64,000 bases of DNA from Daucus carota subsp. sativus (GCF_001625215.2 NC_030383.2:64036949-64100948), one strand, 5' to 3'. Counted from the first letter of the stretch, positions 36,608 through 50,900 are shown. Program-made: numbers and translations. Notes: generated from the sequence alone by a model not told the origin.

Positions 36608-38388
36608 ATCAGTGCACTAAGTTATCATGCTTACCAAGATAATATAAATATTAAAACAGGTGCTTTTGCTCTGTTTCGAACAGAGGAATAGATCCAGTAA
36701 AAATATGTACTTACTAGATGCTTATATCAATAATCATGTCTTCAGTGTAGTGAAGCTTCCCCTTTAAAGATGAATAATTCTGAGCTTTTGGGTTGAATCT
36801 GTTCTTTACTTCAAGTAAAGCTAACTATCATGTTCTAATGTTAGGCGGCTCATCTTTAAGGCCACCTAACTATCAGAGCCTAACATTAGGTGGCTCGTCT
36901 CCAAGGTCAATCTAGAGCAGAATCTGGTTGTATATCTGCCAATAATTAAAACAAAATACTCCGTATTTAACACATCAGGACTGACCATTTCAACTAAAAT
37001 TAAGTTGACTTTGTATTGCAGAGAATTCTAAAGGAAAGGAAACCTATTTTGTTCTTGCTCCAATGATAATATTCATCTTCAGCTAAGTTCACCTAAATGT
37101 AAATTACAAAATAAAACAAAGTAAAGGTTGGTGATACAGTATATAAATTCGGTGAAATGAAAGTTTACGCAACCATGGAGTCCGAATTTTTTGAAAAGGT
37201 CAGAGTAACACATGATAACACTCAATTTTCATATGAAGTTAAGACAGTATGTTAGTTGTAATTAAATATCACACACTTGCACATATTAAAAGTATCATAG
37301 CTTCATAAATCAGTCACAAATTCCCTAGGGGTCAAATAATTCAATTCTCTAACAACTGGATGTAGCAACAGCTGATAATGACATCATATATGACATGATT
37401 CAGCACTTCTGAGCCCTAGTTTTCTTTTTCAGTTCTTATGGTTGTACTTTTGTTCCTCTCTTTTTCACTCTTGATGACAATATTGACCCTCTAGTTTTGC
37501 TTTCCATTTCTTTGGCTTATTGTTTTATCATTAATCTTCGGGTCACAATTAGTGAGGATGACATATTGAAGACAACTTTGGCCATAACAACATTTTGTTT
37601 CTTATTTGGCCAAAAAAAACATGTGGTTTTTACCTGCCTTCCAAGGACAGCTAGCTACTTTGCCCTTTATCACATTGAAAGGATAAACAAGCAAAGGACA
37701 ACTTACTGGATAAAGAAATACAGGAAAGGTATATCTCATGAACAAGTAGGCTGAAGTAAAATCACCAGCGAGGCACCAATAATACAATATAAAACATGTT
37801 TTAATATGCATATCTATCCTTCTAAACATGCATATTATACTCCAAGAACTAGAAAACATAATGTAATAGCTTGATTATAAAGAAGATCAATAGCAATAAT
37901 AGTAATTTTGCAACAATTTTCACATTTAAATGCGTTAAAGGTTTAAATGTTGATACAGTAAAAACAGTCCCCTGTTAGAGCCTATAGTTTTTCAAGTACG
38001 CGTACTTCCAATAATAATAAATTCTTTAGAGCCTCCGTCTTGAAGGACCTTCAATATACTAAAGAAACAAGCAGGGTTTTTGGTATTAATATATCAATAA
38101 CAACTTAGGTTAAGTAAAAATCCTCCTTTAATTAGTTATATTTTAGGTCTCAAAAAATGCTTAAGGGTTTACATGTTTGCAAATGCTAAAAATCTACTAT
38201 ATATTGATTAAAAAGAATTCTGAACACAGAAACAAAAGGATGAAACATTTGTAAAGTACAAGGCACTAGGTAGGGTAAGTTGCACCTCTCTTCTTAACAG
38301 TTTCTATATTGCACGCTGGAACTTGAAGGAGAATCCCCCTTCACGAATCATAAAGTATATAATCCAACAAAAGTTGTGATTGTGGAGT
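36608..38388. other. Convergent intergenic stretch
   Basis: 3' UTRs of the J20-like gene (+) and the His-tract gene (-) meet here. At about 36838-36910 a TAATGTTAGGCGGCTC-type block is repeated with an inverted CCACCTAAC segment. No gene is visible; a plus-strand frame at 37497-37754 matches no family I recognise. Confidence 0.4.
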
Positions 38389-40259
38389 CTATTGTCCCAT
38401 TTTCTTCTTCGCTTGCTTCTTTGCTGTTCATTACAGTGTAAGATTTGTTAGAAATGAACGCTAGGCAATGCTCATAAAAATGGCAACTGAGAGAAGACAC
38501 CAACTACCTAATCTCCTTTTAGCTTCAGATTTTGCGAAGAACTCTTTCCATTCATCAGTTAGAACAAAAGCATATTCTACTTCGTCTTCTGCTTCCAGCC
38601 CTTTCCCATCCCCTTCCAATATCAACCTACATATTCCAATCAAGAATATAATAAAATTTAGAGGCATGAAAAAATGTTGGCTAAACTGGAACAACTAAGT
38701 CACTTAAGTGGTGCTACTGGGGGGATCCAATGCTTCGTATTATCTTGGTGTCATTAAATATAAGATTGAAGTACTTTAGAAACATTTGTTCAACCACTAT
38801 GCTCTAATTTGCACACAGAAATTAGTTCCTCTAATACAATTCAAAGTAAAATTACAATGCTTTTCCCAGAAGTTCAACAATCATACATAAGCCAAGCTTG
38901 GTGCTATGAATCAAACTAAAATGTGTTAGACTCAATAGTTAAAACTGAAGCATGGACACTGTCCATATCAAGAAACCTACAAATTTCATACAAGTCACTG
39001 TCACAAAAGTAACATAGCCTAACTATAACAAATTATAAAACGACAAAGCTATAAGATAAAATAATAGCACGATAATCTCACAATCATTATTTGTTGCATG
39101 TCAAAGAAACCAAGTATTATATTATAACAAACCTAGCTAGTATGCTATAAATGAAAGATGTAACATATGCATGCCCTGAATTTTTTTTAAAAATACATAT
39201 TTCCTAACACGACTTTAAAAAAATAAAACATATAAGAAACTGAAAAACCATATAAAAGGACAATCAATATAGAGAAAAGATTCAGTTCAACTTGTTTTAA
39301 CATGATAAACAACATGATGATAAGACCAAGCCTACCTCCGTCCACTGACCTTTTGACTTTACTGTTGCTCCGTGGAGTTTTTTTAATGATGCTCGAACAT
39401 GTACTTGTTTGATGGTTGTACAAGTATTTTGTTAAAATAACGTAGCTGTTAGTAGGCACCTGCAAGACAATAGTGTCGCGGAGGTGCTTGACGGCCACCA
39501 TCACCGGGCAGGCATTGTTTTGCAGGACCCTACTAACAGCTACGCTACGTACCACCCTGACGGAGCAACAGTAAATCAAAAAGGTCTGTGGACGGAGGTA
39601 GATTTGGTATTATCACTTGGCCCTATCACATGATTTAGCCAATGATTAAAACATGGAACAAACTAAGCATTGAACCAGCATAAAGCAATTATAATATTAC
39701 ATATATCTCTCCTTTTGACTTTTTATAACCAGAACTAATTTATTTAAACATGAAATACCCTTTTGCCGCTAAGTTATTCACGACTCTCTTCAACCTCCCA
39801 TAGAGCTACAAATTACAATGCTACATAAGCAAAATCATCATTTAAAATCAAACAAAATGCTCAACAATGTTATTGTTTTATCACTTAATAGCTATGGTGC
39901 TTAAAAAATGACATTGAGCCACACAAAGAGACATATATACAAACAGCTATAAGTGTATAGCAAGAACAATATAAACAGAAAATCAAGAATATAAATTTCA
40001 AATGGGGTTGCATAAAAACTCACTGGGTATCCTCATTTGCAGCTTGCAGACCATCAGAGACCTTAAAGTTTGAATCTTTACAGAAATTGAGTGGTGAAAA
40101 AGGGAGAAAATGGGCTATATTAGGGTTCAGTTTGGACAATTGAGAGCAGTGAATTGGGCAATGAGGCAACAAGGGGTGATGATGGTGATGGTGGTGATGA
40201 CAATGGTGGTGGTGGCGGTGGCGGTGGCAGTGGGGGTGGCAGTGGGAGCTATAGTCCAT
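38389..40259 (-). CDS. Small plant protein with N-terminal His tract, 129 aa
   Basis: Three exons: 40259-40024, 38626-38508 and 38423-38389, 390 nt in all, with GT-AG junctions in matching phase and stop TAG at 38389-38391. Residues 11-28 are almost all histidine, from a GGTGAT/GGTGGT-type repeat. The remaining N-terminal part is hydrophobic and Pro/Ser-rich, perhaps a plastid transit region. The C-terminal half contains VEYAFVLTDEWKEFFAKSE and a basic AKKQAKKKMGQ tail. The DEWKEFFAKSEAKRR block resembles a small conserved plant family of unknown function that I cannot name. The exon chain is supported by phase and conservation-like content. The 1.4-kb first intron contains a Stowaway MITE. 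If the His tract varies, translation could also start elsewhere, but no downstream in-frame ATG is evident. Confidence 0.7.
39335..39598. mobile_element. Stowaway-like foldback MITE in intron 1
   Basis: The ends are CCTCCGTCCACTGACCTTTT and the inverse AAAGGTCTGTGGACGGAGG, with TA flanks at 39333-39334 and 39599-39600. The inverse match continues inward through TTACTGTTGCTCCG and GTAGCTGTTAGTAG, so most of the 264 bp can fold into one hairpin. It sits in the transcribed intron of the His-tract gene. Confidence 0.8.
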
Positions 40260-40380
40260 GAGTCAGGTTCGAAAATGTGCAGCTTTTGAATATTTCGAGC
40301 CTCTCTTGTAAAAAGTCAAGCTGTTGACCAATTTTTATTTTTATTTTTACCTCAAATATTTTGTTGGGTCATGTTCCAAC

Positions 40381-41171
40381 TAGGGCTGCACATGGGCTGG
40401 GTTGGGCCGGTTTCGGCCATTCAAGCGACCCAACCCATTTAGTACGGGTTAGAAAAATTTAACCCATTAATCATAAAAAGAATTAGAAACCCAACCCTAC
40501 TAATTGTATGACGGGTTGGGTTGGTTAGGGTAGAGTTGATCGGGTTGAAAAATTTAAGCATAATCCAAAATATGTTTCGCACCATTTTATTGTATACAAT
40601 TAGCAATAACATAGGACACTGCACCGATACAAAATATCAGGTGCTTTTAGAGTGCAAATATTCTCTTCATACTAAGGTGGATAGCTGAATCTTAATACAC
40701 TAATAACTATTAAAAATCATGTTTCCGCCATGATATATAATCTTTAGCACGTTTGCCAATACACACTTTTGATCCTTAATATCATTAATTTTGTATTAGT
40801 ATTAAATATAAAAACTTCATTGTATTAAAGTACTCGTGAATACGAATCCAACAAGATCACTCACGACTATATTTAGTCTTATAGATTAGACGTAAATTAG
40901 TAATTAGTCTCATGTTATGAACAGTCCCGACATATCAAACGAGAAAAGAATAAAGAAACGGAGGGAGTATCAGAGTGTTAAAGATATATTTTGACCGGGT
41001 TGGGTTGGTTTAGGGTTTTTAAAAGTCATATTTCGACCCAACCCATTATAAACGGCTCAACCAAAAATCAACCCAATTAACCCACGGTTTGGAATGGGTC
41101 GGGTTAGTCGGCCTAGTTCAAGGTTGGGTTGGGTTGGTTTGAACGGGTTGGACAACCCATGAGCAGCCCTA
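40381..41171. mobile_element. hAT-like non-autonomous element with exact 8-bp TSD
   Basis: The termini are TAGGGCTGCACATGGG and the inverse CCCATGAGCAGCCCTA. It is flanked by GTTCCAAC at 40373-40380 and 41172-41179, a perfect 8-bp duplication typical of hAT. Subterminal regions are packed with GGGTTGGGTTGG/CCAACCC motifs on both sides. It is 791 bp with no transposase. A CGGAGGGAGTAT Stowaway-like end near 40960 may be an older nested remnant. Confidence 0.85.
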
Positions 41172-41179
41172 GTTCCAAC

Positions 41180-41766
41180 CATCAGAGGAGAACCTTACCT
41201 TATAAGGCAGGTTATGCAGCAGCACTTAAGTATGAGTTAAGTTAGGGTTCTGGAGCAGAACTTCACATGTAAAATATGTCAATATCTATTTATTAGATTT
41301 TAAAATTATTTTTGAACACAAATCTATTTAAAATTTAGGAAAATTTAAGGTTCCGCAGCAGAACCTCAGTGGTTCTATGGTTCTATTTTAAGGACCGGTT
41401 CTCTATTGAGCGCGACTCTATTTTGTTACATCTAAATCTGGAAAAAGAAAAAGAATTACTTTATCAAGTTCAATATATTATCAAGAACGAAATACGCACG
41501 ATCTCTGCTATGGTGTACCCAAGAAATATTACTTTAATAAACTTATCATCTCCAAATATGACTTGTCCGGTGGGAGAACGCATTAAATATTTACTTAAAC
41601 CGGTAAGTCCTTGAGTTTTTTGGACCTTCTGGTTATTTTAATCATATGCAACGATAATAATGATTTGTATAAGTTGTAAATTTGAATCATCTTGCTATAA
41701 AGACAATATTACTTTAGTAACAATATTATTTTATTTAATTGTTACCTGTTCGACCAGTCTTGCTAT
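41180..41766. other. Intergenic stretch downstream of the P-loop gene
   Basis: Two similar blocks, GTTCTGGAGCAGAAC (about 41250) and GGTTCCGCAGCAGAACC (about 41350), are repeated. No gene or complete element is supported. Confidence 0.35.
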
Positions 41767-44700
41767 CTAGTCTAAATCTAACCACAGTCTAAATCTATTC
41801 CAATCCTCTTGAGCGGATTCTTCAGGTAAGCTCGACGATACTGTTTTGCTGGAATATACTGTTGCTCCTTTCTGAGTTGAGTGTGATGATTTTGTTCTGC
41901 GTTCAAGCTTTCTTTTCATACCAGCATGATTATCCGCTTGAGGAGAGTTATCTGCATTTCTACCAGGAGCGTCTTTTGCAGGGACGTCTATTGTAGTTTC
42001 TTTTGGTGGCAAGCGCGCTGATTTTCTTTTGTGCTCGAGCATTATGTTCATACCAGAAGGATCAACTGCTTGCGGGAGATTATCTGCATTTCTACCAGTA
42101 GGAGCATCTTTAGTAGGGACGTCATTTGTGCTTGGAGATGCTGTAGCTTCTTTTTGAGGCAGGTATGATGATTTTGTTCTGCACCCATGCTTTGTGTCCA
42201 TATCAGATGGATTCACCAGGGAGAAATTTTCTGCAGTCCAACCAGTACCAGTAGCAGCATCTGCCTCGGGAGTATGCACTGTTTTAATACCAAGACTATC
42301 TGCTTTAGAGGCATTATTGGCGTTTCTGCCGATAGGAGCATTTGTGTGGGGGGCATGGAGCTTGTGACCATTACAGACATAAGCATTATGGACAAGGGCT
42401 GAAATTATTGCAATGCCCAGAATAAGCACCATAATTAAAGATATTGGTTGCCATACCTTGTGAATCTGCATATCAGCCTCTCTATCAGTGACACCAAAAG
42501 AAAATTGGGTGGTGCAAAGTACTTGCACCGATTTATGAATGTGCTATAAAGGAATGCTTTACCTTGCCAATAGACCGGGCTTTGTTGGGAAGATTCCTAT
42601 CAGCATGCTCGAGGGAATAGCGTAAAAGTTCAATAATTGTCAAATCAGTTGCTGGGTCACAATCTTCTGCAACTAGTGATAAAATCACTTAGGATTGTTT
42701 ATCCCAGTCCAAAATTTATCTGCAGAGCTTATATAGTTAAAATATTAAAGTAAAAATGATCACCTGGGATGTCGAATATTTGTTTCTTTGGATGTACACC
42801 CAGCAGTTCTCCCAAATGTACACGAACACGTGCACGATCAGATAATGAAAGTAGATCACCATGTGTGACCACAACAACAGGTTTATCATCTGCACCCAGA
42901 AGATTGAAAAAATGTGAGAACGTATAGCCAGCATCACATGCACAACAGAGTAATAGATACAACTATGACACAAGGTGCTCAATTTTTTTCCCTTAACAAA
43001 ACTATAATATGTAGTTGGGAAAATGAAAAATATATCCAGAGGCATTTGAATTTTATCTGCAGTAAGGAGCCAGATGAAGAACTACAAAAGGTGGGGGTTG
43101 CACCCACATTTGCAATACTTCAGCAGACTATAGAACTGTAAAAAGTCTAGCTAAAAAACTTTTAGAAGAGTCGTCAGATAATGCCTACCAGATAATACCT
43201 GACTTGTTTGAGAATGATATTTTTGCCAATCCCATACACAAGTTAAATTGCTAAAGCAGACAAGAGATACATGAAATCTCGCCAACATCCTTCTGCTTTA
43301 TATTGGGATTATATAAGCAAAAACTATGTTGATCTAGTTGGCTATCGCTGGTAAATACATTTCATGTGCAATTAAATACATTGGTCTCAGGTTTGAAGGA
43401 TGGAGAAACTAAAAACTACTGTCAGAGCTCCAATTCTGTTTTATTAATCTGGCAAAAAAGAACTCTCGCACTTAACACAAACACGATGATTTTAACATCA
43501 TTACATGTTAGAAATTTAATCTTTCATCAAGCATGAAATCTTAAAGATACAAACATGATTGTCACGGGTTCAGGTTCCCATCACATAGACTTGAAAGTTT
43601 AATCTTCTCATTAATAATTGGTGTACTGTAATATGAAAGGTACTAAGTTCATGTCAAAAAGAACAAAACAAAGATACTTCTCAGAGCATCATCTCCAAGA
43701 GATTAGCTATATGATGTCCTAAACTATAATTTGAGGAGTGTGGCGCTCCAACGGCATCCTAACCATTCCGTAAAAGGTTAGGTACCTACTTCATTCCTCT
43801 TTTTGGGAAATGGGGAACCATTCCTCATTTTATTTTCTGAAATTAAAGTATTCACTACCCTCTTTTTTCACACTCTTTCCCTTCTCTTGAAAATTAATTC
43901 CCTCCTAATGGACTTCAAATTAATATTATATTAATAATAAGGAACACAAATAAGGATTGTTGTTGGAATTGTCATTCAATATAATGTGCTTGTTTACAAG
44001 GAGTTCTATTTTTTATATATTTAGGAAAAACCAAAAGAATGCTGTGGGAGATGCTCTTAGTACCTTTAAAGGACAAGAATGGACACTTGAACATTGTGGC
44101 AATCATCTTGTTGTACCCATCATCTTCATCGCCATTGTCCATGCAATTCAGAACAGAAAGGCCACTAACAACAAATATGACAAAATTAACCGTCCTGGTC
44201 TTACTGGAGCAATGCAGATTCTGATGAGATTTACAATTCAATTTGTTTCTCAATTCAGGACCATCAGAATTCCTGGAAAGTAGTTCGCAGAAGCAACCTG
44301 TTTAATATAATTCTATTCTAGACCACAAATAATAGACATTTGAAGTTTAACACTGACCTAATAACAAGTTCTCCATGACGGACACCCTCAGTCATCCATT
44401 GATTTAGAATGTCTGTATTTTCAGATTCATTATCAGACAAACTACGTGTGTCATATAAGCAAAAAGAAGATGAACCTCTCAGGACCATATTCTCCTGAAG
44501 GAAGTATGTTCCATCTCCATCATTACAATTATCTGTAGAAAAAGGTAAATGCATCATTAATCTTTAGTAATGAGATGAAATAACTAAACTCTTTATTCAT
44601 GCTTTACAGCTTGAAACTATGTTGAAGTGATATCAAGTTACATGATACTTGAGCCCTTTCTGGGGAAAACTTATCATCGTCGAATGCCCTTAAAATTCTA

Positions 44701-46666
44701 TTGACAAGACTGCTTTTTCCAGATCTTTCTGGGCCAACCAGTAAAAGTGTAGCCGTCTTTGGTACAATGTAATCCCTCAATTCCATACCACCCACCTTCT
44801 CAGTCCATGTTCCAGGTTTGTATCTGTCATTACAATAATCATGTCAATCAACTGGATATAGCCAGTTCATAAGCATAAAAAATGTACTTAAACAAAAACG
44901 TATTTACAAAATCACAGATATTGATCTAGTGGATCCAAAATAGCTAACAATTCACCTTCTCTTGAGTGATATAAATCCCGCTGCATTAAATTTACGAAAT
45001 AACACAATGCAATGAGATTTTACACATATTGAACCACTCAAAGAAGGTAAAGTAATAACACATGTTAGCTCAGCCTTTTTTGGGATATATAATTAATTCC
45101 ATAGTAATAATTTCACATAACACAATTCAACCATAGTAATAATTTCACATAACACAATTCAACGAGATTTTACACATATCTGATTACTTAATACTCAAGG
45201 AAGGTAAAGAATTGCTGGCGTGCACCAATACCCACAAACTCTACTACAGTCCACAGATACACAATAAACATTAATCAAGAAAGTATCTAAACATACCTCA
45301 AAATTCTTAACTTGGCCGCCTCCAAACTCTTAGTTCGACACTGCAATTCATCATAACTCCATAAAACTTCACTATATATGTAAGCGTGGTGTGCCTGCTT
45401 TTGTTTAGCTGTGAAGTACAAAGAATCCCTAGACACTTGAATACCCACATCATTAAATTTCTTGAGCATCAAACCCTTTTCTGCCCTCACCGAACCATCA
45501 TCTCCCTTCAAACTTAAATTATCTCTTCTGTACTCATTCAAGACCCAATGTCAATATATAGCCACAAACATCCAAAGAAAGTTGAAAAACACAAAGTTTT
45601 TTTCTGTCTTTTTGGTAAGTTGAAAAACATACTAAAATTCAACACAAATAAAATATGAGTTATATGCAATTTGCACCCCTTATGTTTGGACAAAATGCAC
45701 ATTGCACCTAATAGTGTTGGATATTACACTTTGCAGCCCCAGACTTTTAACCCGTAGACACTTTGCACCCTTTCCGTTAATTTCTGCCGTTACCGTTAAC
45801 TTTTGCAGGGGCATTTTGGGAAATTTAATTATATTTAATTAAAATCAGACTTTAATTTAAATTTTCTGATCATCTAAACGATATTTTTCGGAAAAACTTA
45901 CAAAACGAAAGTTGTAGAGAATAAAAAGATCTTCTTAAAACTATAAGGTTCAAAATTTTCGTAATTCTTTTTAAAATTATTCTAAAAAAAATTCAAAAAT
46001 TAGAAATCTTGTAAAAATGAACAATCGTTTTTAAATAATTATTTAAATTTTGAACTTAATTGTTCTAAAAAGATCTTTTTATTCTCTACGACTTTCGTTC
46101 TTTAAGTTTTTCCGAAAAATATCGTTTAGATGGTCAGAAAATTTAAATAAAGGTCCGATTTTAATTAAATATAATTAAATTTCCCAAAATGCCCCTGCAA
46201 AAGTTAACGGTAACGGCAGAAATTAACGGAAAGGGTGCAAAGTGTCTACGGGTTAAAAGTCTGGGGTTGCAAAGTGTATTATCCAACACTATTAGGTGCA
46301 ATGTGCATTTTGTCCAAACATAAGGGGTGCAAATTGCATATAACTCATAAAATATTGAATATAGAATCACCTAAGTGAAGCAGATGGTTCAAAAGGGTAG
46401 TCTTGAAGTTCTTGTTCCAACAAAGATTCTTCATCTGCACTTACAGAAACCCTTATAGTCTAACTAAATATAGATTCCACATGCATAATTACAGACAGAC
46501 AAACTCTGCATAAAGACATACTTACAACTTACAGAGAGAGAGAGAGAGGGAGAGGAGGGAGGGAGAGAGAGAGAGAGAGGAGGGAGGGAGGGAGAGAGAG
46601 AGGGAGGGAGAGAGGGAGGGTACCTGAAGAAGAAAGAGGAGGGGAGATTGTTGTGTCGCCGCCCAT
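41767..46666 (-). CDS. P-loop GTPase-like protein with C-terminal membrane anchor and repeats
   Basis: Nine coding exons: 46666-46624, 46434-46371, 45527-45297, 44823-44642, 44532-44358, 44272-44064, 42889-42764, 42666-42563 and 42543-41767. They total 1911 nt (636 aa) with every phase closing. Walker A is GPERSGKS at residues 143-150. A YDTRS motif (in exon 5) could be the switch II aspartate, and VVVVTHGD ending at 313 resembles a G4 base-recognition motif, so GTPase activity is inferred. This matches plant 'P-loop NTP hydrolase superfamily' proteins of unknown role. The last exon adds a transmembrane segment at about 411-429 and then a hydrophilic tail with diverged repeats sharing DAP(T)GRNADN and RKS/RTKS motifs. 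Intron 2 contains a 690-bp palindromic element; intron 6 begins seven bases from a MITE. The start of exon 9 (TATAG|CAC) is the least certain splice. Confidence 0.85.
43684..44056. mobile_element. MITE next to splice donor in intron 6 (family 1, copy 2)
   Basis: The left end is GAGCATCATCTCCAAGAGATT and the right end GTGGGAGATGCTC, flanked by TCA and TTA. It shares the GAGATTAGCTATATGATG, CCTAAACTA and TTGAGGA blocks with the element at 7171-7692. Its right end is seven bases from the exon 6 donor of the P-loop gene. Confidence 0.65.
45657..46346. mobile_element. 690-bp palindromic Mutator-like foldback element
   Basis: Two inverted arms of roughly 300 bp surround a ~90-bp centre. The left starts GAGTTATATGCAATTTGCAC and the right ends with its inverse. 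Both carry GTTAACGGTAACGGCAG-type and GGGGCATTTTGGGAAATTT-type blocks in opposite orientation. Direct 9-mers ATAAAATAT lie at 45648-45656 and 46347-46355. Long arms and a 9-bp duplication are typical of Mutator-like elements. No transposase is present. It lies in intron 2 of the P-loop gene and is therefore transcribed with it. Confidence 0.85.
46532..46620. repeat. (GA)/(GGGA) purine tract in intron 1 of the P-loop gene
   Basis: A run of GAGAGA and GGGAGGGAGA immediately beyond the exon 1 donor at 46623. In the transcript it reads as a CT-rich tract. Confidence 0.9.
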
Positions 46667-46669
46667 AGG

Positions 46670-47934
46670 TACTTTACTTTCTTGGGTTGATCAGAAAAGT
46701 GAATATCATGCACTTTGAAGTTTGAAAGCAACAGAGGTTTTATAAAGAAGAAAACAGAAGAGCCCTACTATGTAGTTGTGATCAGCAGTCCATTATTACG
46801 CGACCACGTATCAAAGCCCCCAATAAATTGACTATTTGGTTGGATATTGGATAAGTTAAACAAAATCTGTACTCGTGTATAATTTTTATGTTAGTTTTCG
46901 CTACAATTATTATTGATACTCGGGTATAAGAGTTCTGTCTTATCTCTTACTCCGAAACATACTTCAACAAGGAGTATGATACTTTTTCCGCTCACAACCC
47001 CCGAATTAATTTTATGATACATTTTCCGCTCACAAACCCCCGAATTAGTTTTACATTATTTTTACATGTTTGGTATATTTCACACGTACACAATTTTTTG
47101 GTCATTAGAGCTTGCGCAGTTTACTATATGTCGCCATTCTTGTGCAGTTTATACGTCAAGATTTATAAGGTAAATAGAATCAATTTTTAATTTGATACAA
47201 TAAAATTATCTCCTAATTCAACAACTAAACAACTGGTTCGTCCATCTATAAGGTAAATGACTCCTTGTAAACACAATTAGAAAGAGATCTTCCACGATTA
47301 TCGATGAAATATACAAAATATTTATTTTTCAAAATGATATATGTGATTTAAAATAGATACTACTGCATCTTACTTTTGCTAAAAAGAACATGCATATTTT
47401 CCATGTTAACTTCAAAAAGAGAACAAACAAGCCAACCCTATGCTCAAGAAATAAAAACTTCCATTTTGTAAATAATGGTAAGTCCAGGAGCCATATAATA
47501 AAGTCATGTAATAATCCTCCTGATCTCTTATAAGTTATAACTGAGCTGTCAACTTGCATGATAACATAATGAGTTTGAAAAGACTAAAACTATATGATTT
47601 TCTGTTCAAAACTGCCAAAAATAATCCTACTTCACTCTCCAGGCTCGGGGCTCCGGCCATCCTGAGTTTCTAACTAATCCCTTTCAACCGATCAAACCAA
47701 AAATCTACTACTAGACGAAGTGCGGTAGCAGTTAAACCTTCACGGATCGTTTCAAGACAAGATGCAGTCAAGCAAAGTCGAGAGAGATCTCCACGTTTGA
47801 GACATTCAAGATTTGAATATAATAGTCAGGAGTAAAGCCCAAAGAAGTCCATGGCTGTTGATGGCCAGCAGTAGATGAGCCAGGAAATGAAGTGAGGAAG
47901 TCCAAAATGATGATATACAAGCATTCAGAGCTGA
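46670..47934. other. Intergenic stretch
   Basis: Promoter side of the P-loop gene and 3' UTR of the lysine-rich gene. A short block around 46970-47050 (TCCGCTCACAA-CCCCGAATTA) is duplicated at about 60-bp spacing. No gene is visible. Confidence 0.4.
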
Positions 47935-50900
47935 CTAGTAAGGAATGACATAAGGTAGAGCAGTTATATCAGCAGATTCTATCCGCAGAGCTTTTGACCA
48001 CACATGTTCTGACTCGGCAACCTGAGGAGCGCCAGACTTTGACTTATTTGACTGTTGATTGTCGCCACCAAAAAGCCATTCTTGATTATCCATGTCTGGC
48101 CACTCAACACCAGGAATGTTTAGTATCTCGCTTAGATACTTGGAATCAGGGTGCGGAGGTTTAGCAGAAATATCTCTGTTCTTTTTGACTTTTTTGGAAG
48201 ATGGCCTAGTTGAAGAAACATTTGGTGTTTTACCCTCTTCCAACCTATCGATCTTGAGATCATTGTGTTTCACTTTGTGATCATCAATCATCACATAGCC
48301 TCCACTAGACAAATGGGTAACAGCCTCATCAACTACTTTTCCATTTTTCACCACCGGATCCAGTGAGATCTTGCCATCTATATAATGTCCGTTGCTTGTT
48401 TGTAGCCGCTCAGAAGCAAACTGATTGCTAGCATAACACATGTTTAATGCCACCCCGTCATTTTGTAGAACCGGATGAGACGATAGAATATTATTATTTA
48501 ATTCATAGCTATCACGATTCTCTTGCTTCTCAGAGACGAGCTGGAGATTAGCTTGGGTTGCCTCCAAATTGGATTCATTGCATGAAAACTTTACATTAAC
48601 CTTATGGTTTTGCACTTTTTCACCAAAATTAGCAATAGGTTGGGTGGGAGTTGTGCAAGGATCTGAATTTCTTTCTCCTTCTGAAACATGATTGGATGGA
48701 GGGCAAAATCTCGTCAATTTACAAGGCTGACTTTCTTTATCTGTATGGAAGTTGAAACAAAAGAGCAGGCGTGATTAGATAAGATCATAAGGTCAGTCTA
48801 TAAACAATACTCCAGATAAATGTGGACCATGTATAAATTTAAAAATTAAGCTACATGCCAAGGTAGACACCACGTAAACAGAAAGCATATATCATAAAAG
48901 ATATCAGGAAAGATTATGTTACTTTTGCAAAATATAATAAACGCTGAAGCAGCACAATTGAATTTTGGGGAAAACATACCATGTAGAAGAACATCATTCA
49001 TTTCACAAGCCTTTCTTTTTCCAAGATGAGAAGTTTCGTTGTCTGCCTTTGAAAGAGGTGACGGCTTACCATTATCAAAACATGCAGCATTCCAGCTGTT
49101 TTCTTTTGTTTTTAACAGCTCTATATCTGGTACCTTCACATTTGCCTTATCTCCCCCAGTTTCACCCTTTGATTTGATTATTTTCTCTCGATTTGGATCC
49201 ATGTTCCCATCTTTGTCACCATAGACATTCTTATGCATACCGTTTTCTTTCTGCTCTTCCGAATACCTGTCCTCCAATCCAGGGACCCGTGCAAGTTGTC
49301 TCTCATTGCCTCCAATATTACTCGGAAGAGAACAATTATTATGAGGCCTTGCAACAAATTCTTTACTCTCCCCATAGACTTTTCTGTCACTGTCTCTTTT
49401 ATCCTTGAGCACAGTCCCTGGTACCTCAAGATCACTTCTACCAGCAAGATTAATTTTCTGAACCAAAGGGCTCACCTTGATATTATCTCTGGTTCTCTTT
49501 TTTCCTGAGTCCAGCAAAAATTTGAATTCACTAGTATCATCTCTTTGCATGCACTTAGATTCAAGATTCTCGAAACTGTTATATTTTGGGCCAACAGTAT
49601 CATTCTTGTCATTCTCAACTGATGTGTTTTTCAGTTCTTTTTCTCTGTGCTTCTCGTTGTCTGTGAGTTTCTCGGTTGAGTCCTTTTCTCTCAGCTCAGT
49701 TTCACTTCTCTCCTTGTCTTTTTTATGTTTCCTTCGTTTCTCTTTCTTATCTCTCTTCTCTTTCTTATCCCTTTTCTTCTCTTTGCTATCCTTCTTATCC
49801 TTATCTTTCTTATCTCTCTTTTCCTTCTTATGCTTTTTCTCCCGCTTCACCTAAAATAATTTACACATTTGAGAAAAGTAAATAGATGTACAATAAGCAG
49901 AAGGGGAAAGAGACAATTAATATCTGAGCTAAATGACTACTAAGAGAACAATGTCAAGTTCGATATACCACACTCGAGCAAGTGGTAATCAGTGAAAAAT
50001 AAAAGATAGACTCAGCTTATATAGATAACAATGGTCAACGTTTTTAAAGAGCAGCCGAATCCATGAGGAACATACTTTATAGTTCTATCTCTATTTGACG
50101 AGACTCTGAATACATATGCATTGACTCAGTGCCACATGAACAAGGAACAATGACAATCACTGCTGTTCTGTGACATTGAAGACTAGCAAGTTTGAAGGTT
50201 CTAAAATAACAAGAGAAGGGAATCCAAATTTGGCTGGAGGGTAAATCTTGACCAAGTAATCACCATAACAAAAAAATATGAACCTACATGGCAAAGTATA
50301 TATACAAGAATGCATCAAACAGAATTAATTGCAGCAATAACGTCTTCTACTAAGTTTACATAATTTCATCAATAGATTGTGCACAGAAAATCTATATATG
50401 GATTGACCATATTTAGGTGCCAAACAGATCATTAAAAATCACTAAACTACACCAATATTTTCAATTAAGGCAATTTCATAGCTGATGATTGGCAAGATGA
50501 AAATATACATATTTACGCATTGACTAATTTTATTCATTTAGACAGTCAGCAAAAGTATTAATTACCTAGCAGACTGGTGAAAAACAAGGAGCTGCTTGCA
50601 TGAATGTGTAAAGTTTACAACACTTGTTCACCAAAAGCAAGTTATCATCAATAAATGAGCTACTTAGATGACACTACAGCCGCAAAAATAATGAAATAAG
50701 TCTAGCTGAAGGCGTCCAATTCTAAGTTAAAAAGAATCTTGTAAAAACCCTAGTCAACATGACATCACACAATAAAAGTAGGTCTGCAGCTGCAGGATCC
50801 TTCAGTTAAGAGGCAAGCACTAGAAGAAAACCATAAGCAACCTCTTATACAGTTAGGATATAACATGTTTCATGATTGGCTATATTGGATACTGATCCAT